A stretch of 64,000 bases of DNA from an uncultured Paracoccaceae bacterium (GTDB lineage Bacteria > Pseudomonadota > Alphaproteobacteria > Rhodobacterales > Rhodobacteraceae): positions 434,001 through 498,000 of the forward strand of contig CANMQJ010000001.1 in the NCBI GenBank assembly GCA_947500005.1. Reading direction: 5' to 3'. Below, one piece after another: positions 62,570-64,000 of the stretch (within the stretch, counting starts at the first letter, position 1; each line of letters starts with the position of its first letter). The position numbers and the translations under genes were made by a program. The notes beneath the pieces are model-generated. The model was not told the DNA's origin and made no database searches. It saw only the letters and a program-made list of their open reading frames with translations.

Positions 62570-63694
62570 ATGAAAGTCCGGATACACAAGCTTTTCCAAT
62601 CCCTTCTCGATGCGGTCGATGCCGGGCCTGAGGCCGTGGTGGGGTATTCCAACGCCGCGCCCCAGCGCCTTGGCGCGTTTCTCGACGACCTCGACCCTCA
62701 CCTGGCGCTCGACTGGAACGGGCGCGATTTCCGCGGGCTGCCGGAGCTGCGTGACCATGTCCTGCGGCAAGCAGGGCTCTCGGGGATCTGCCGGCTGGAG
62801 GACGTGCTGGTCACGGCCGGTGCGGCCGAGGCGAACTATCTCGCCATCCGGCAGTTGGTCGGTCCCGGCGACCGCGTCGTGACCGAGGGGCCCGGCTGGC
62901 CGCAGGTGGGCGTGCTGACCGACGCGATCGGTGCCGACCTGGTGACGGTCCGGCGTCGCGATGACGAGGGCTGGGCGCTGCCGCTGGACTCGCTGCGCGA
63001 TGCCGCGACCCCCGGCACGCGCCTGATCTTTCTCAGCAACCCCAACAATCCCACGGGCCGCGTCTTCACGCCCGAAGAGCTTTCTGAAATCGTGGACATC
63101 GCGCGCGATTGCGGCGCCTGGCTGCTGATCGACGAGGTCTATGCAGGACTCGAATGGGAAGGGCCGCGCGCCGCCTCGATCGCCGGTCTTTACGAGAAAG
63201 GGATCACCACCGGCAGCGTGTCCAAGGCGCTTGGCCTTCAGGGTCTGCGCACCGGTTGGCTCATCTGTCGTGATACGCAACTGGTGATGGACGCGGTGAT
63301 CCTGCGTGAAAACTCAAGCGAGATCATGAACATCATGGGAGAGGTCCTGGCCGAGATCGCCTTGCGCCCCGATCGCTACGCCGCCGCCATCGGCCAGGCA
63401 CGGCGCGACGGGGCTGCAAACCTCGAAAAACTCGATGCCTTCGTCGCGGCACAGCCGGGCCTCAGCTGGCATCGACCACAAGCGGGGCTGATCGGACTGG
63501 GGCGCCTCGAGACGGGCGAGAATGGCGACGCCTTTGCAGAACGGCTGCTGCAAGCGCCTTACCGCACGTTCATCCTGCCCGGCAGTTCCTACGGAGAGAT
63601 GCGCCATGTGCGTTTGGGCGTCGGAGGTGGCGCCGAAGTGAATCTCCAGAAAGGCCTCGACAGGATGGCGGCGCTTCTGTCGGAATGGAAATGA
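62570..63694 (+). CDS. Pyridoxal-phosphate aminotransferase class I/II
   Basis: A 374-residue fold type I aminotransferase. NPNNPTG is at 157-163, the cofactor Asp D188 in LLIDEVYAG, the Schiff-base Lys K219 in TTGSVSKALGLQG, and the substrate-carboxylate Arg is near the C-terminus (MRHVRLGVGGG). ATG 62570 is divergent from the hydrolase, leaving only 35 bases for promoters. Together with the class V enzyme it makes two PLP enzymes in one module, pointing to an amino compound as substrate. Confidence 0.87.
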   Translation: MKVRIHKLFQSLLDAVDAGPEAVVGYSNAAPQRLGAFLDDLDPHLALDWNGRDFRGLPELRDHVLRQAGLSGICRLEDVLVTAGAAEANYLAIRQLVGPGDRVVTEGPGWPQVGVLTDAIGADLVTVRRRDDEGWALPLDSLRDAATPGTRLIFLSNPNNPTGRVFTPEELSEIVDIARDCGAWLLIDEVYAGLEWEGPRAASIAGLYEKGITTGSVSKALGLQGLRTGWLICRDTQLVMDAVILRENSSEIMNIMGEVLAEIALRPDRYAAAIGQARRDGAANLEKLDAFVAAQPGLSWHRPQAGLIGLGRLETGENGDAFAERLLQAPYRTFILPGSSYGEMRHVRLGVGGGAEVNLQKGLDRMAALLSEWK

Positions 63695-64000
63695 CCCGAC
63701 TTCGGTAACCGGGCTCGACCCAAAGCCCGGATCTGCGGCTCCCGGACCACCGACCGCGCGAGTCGCGGTCCGAGGCGGACGGCGCACCGGATCTGGCGCC
63801 GTCCCGTCAGGGTTCGCAGCAAATTTGTCGGTACACTCAACCTTGGCCCCTGTGCTTTCGAAGTCAGATCAACCTGCGGAATCATCAAGTCCCCGCAAAC
63901 CCTCGATAAAGCTTGACCAATGGGGGGATGCCGTGACGATTGAGCCGCGGCATCGCTCGTTTCTCTGCGGTGAGTTTCAATCACAAAAGAATATTTGCGG
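63695..64000. other. Right-edge intergenic region
   Basis: 306 bases without a supported gene. 63709-63790 carries hairpins CCGGGCT-CGACCCAA-AGCCCGG (63709-63730) and GACCGCG-CGAGT-CGCGGTC (63752-63770), related to the cluster at 22976. From about 63800 the composition turns AT-richer, as in a promoter region leading to a gene beyond the window. An open frame on the minus strand here overlaps the aminotransferase and looks like a shadow. Confidence 0.5.
63709..63790. repeat. GC-rich hairpin cluster at the right edge
   Basis: Two perfect stems (63709-63730 and 63752-63770), with the stretch AAAGCCCGGATCTGCGG starting at 63722. That stretch is nearly the same as the one at 23047. Same family of intergenic elements as the clusters at 17189, 22976 and 28128. 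Confidence 0.55.

Noticed and set aside
63589..63984. 131-residue open frame on the minus strand at the right edge
   Set aside because: Overlaps the aminotransferase 3' end and the hairpin cluster; no ribosome site or recognisable motif.
1..64000. CRISPR arrays, insertion sequences, tRNA or rRNA genes
   Set aside because: No regularly spaced repeats, transposase-like frames or RNA-gene signatures were found by reading both strands.

Overview
The window is 64 kb of GC-rich, densely coding bacterial chromosome. Gene content, gene order and protein style point to an alphaproteobacterium of the Rhodobacterales (marine Roseobacter type): a split C-P lyase locus with its own PhnF, a nirK/norCBQD cluster with NnrR, NnrS and NnrU, pseudoazurin, and a large RTX-type secreted enzyme. 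The assignment rests on protein resemblance and is an inference. No tRNA, rRNA, insertion sequence or CRISPR array was seen.

Layout. 1-1730: an MscS-type channel that runs off the left edge. 2046-8495: seven translationally coupled genes for glycosyl transfer and modification (two MurG-like and two GT4-like glycosyltransferases, a histidine phosphatase, a polysaccharide deacetylase-like protein, a methyltransferase); the product is unknown. 8504-22014: a complete phosphonate system. PhnF sits between phnGHIJK-corA-phnLN and, on the far side of a hexapeptide acetyltransferase gene, phnCDE1E2. PhnM and a 2H-phosphoesterase-like protein lie beside phnN. 22170-22859: rpe. 23087-31477: a seven-gene acyl-CoA beta-oxidation operon (fadJ-like, thiolase, two acyl-CoA dehydrogenases, thioesterase, enoyl-CoA hydratase, acyl-CoA ligase). 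31679-32521: dgoK.

32657-48882 is a denitrification island. It runs from nitrite to nitrous oxide (nirK/nirV, norCBQD, pseudoazurin, nnrS, nnrU, hemN) under the Crp/Fnr-family regulator NnrR. Five sites of the form TTG-N8-CAA lie before the pseudoazurin/nnrR pair, norC, hemN, nirK and, unexpectedly, a MacB/FtsX/HlyD-type ABC exporter operon at the left end. That exporter is therefore a candidate new member of the nitric-oxide regulon. No nar, nap or nos genes are present.

49048-53661 encodes a 1537-residue secreted nucleotidase with a CHRD domain inserted, a choice-of-anchor-I beta-propeller region and RTX repeats. 53864-56440 is a Na+/H+ antiporter with a cyclic-nucleotide-binding-like tail. 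56477-63694 is a probable catabolic module for an unidentified amino-acid-like compound: a GntR/FCD regulator, a solute-binding protein and permease, a class V aminotransferase (kynureninase-like), a double-cupin protein, a short-chain dehydrogenase, a metallo-beta-lactamase-fold hydrolase and a class I/II aminotransferase. A shared 14-bp site in the regulator's own promoter and in the cupin/dehydrogenase divergent promoter ties the module together.

Four intergenic gaps carry related GC-rich clusters of short hairpins, which look like an interspersed repeat family.
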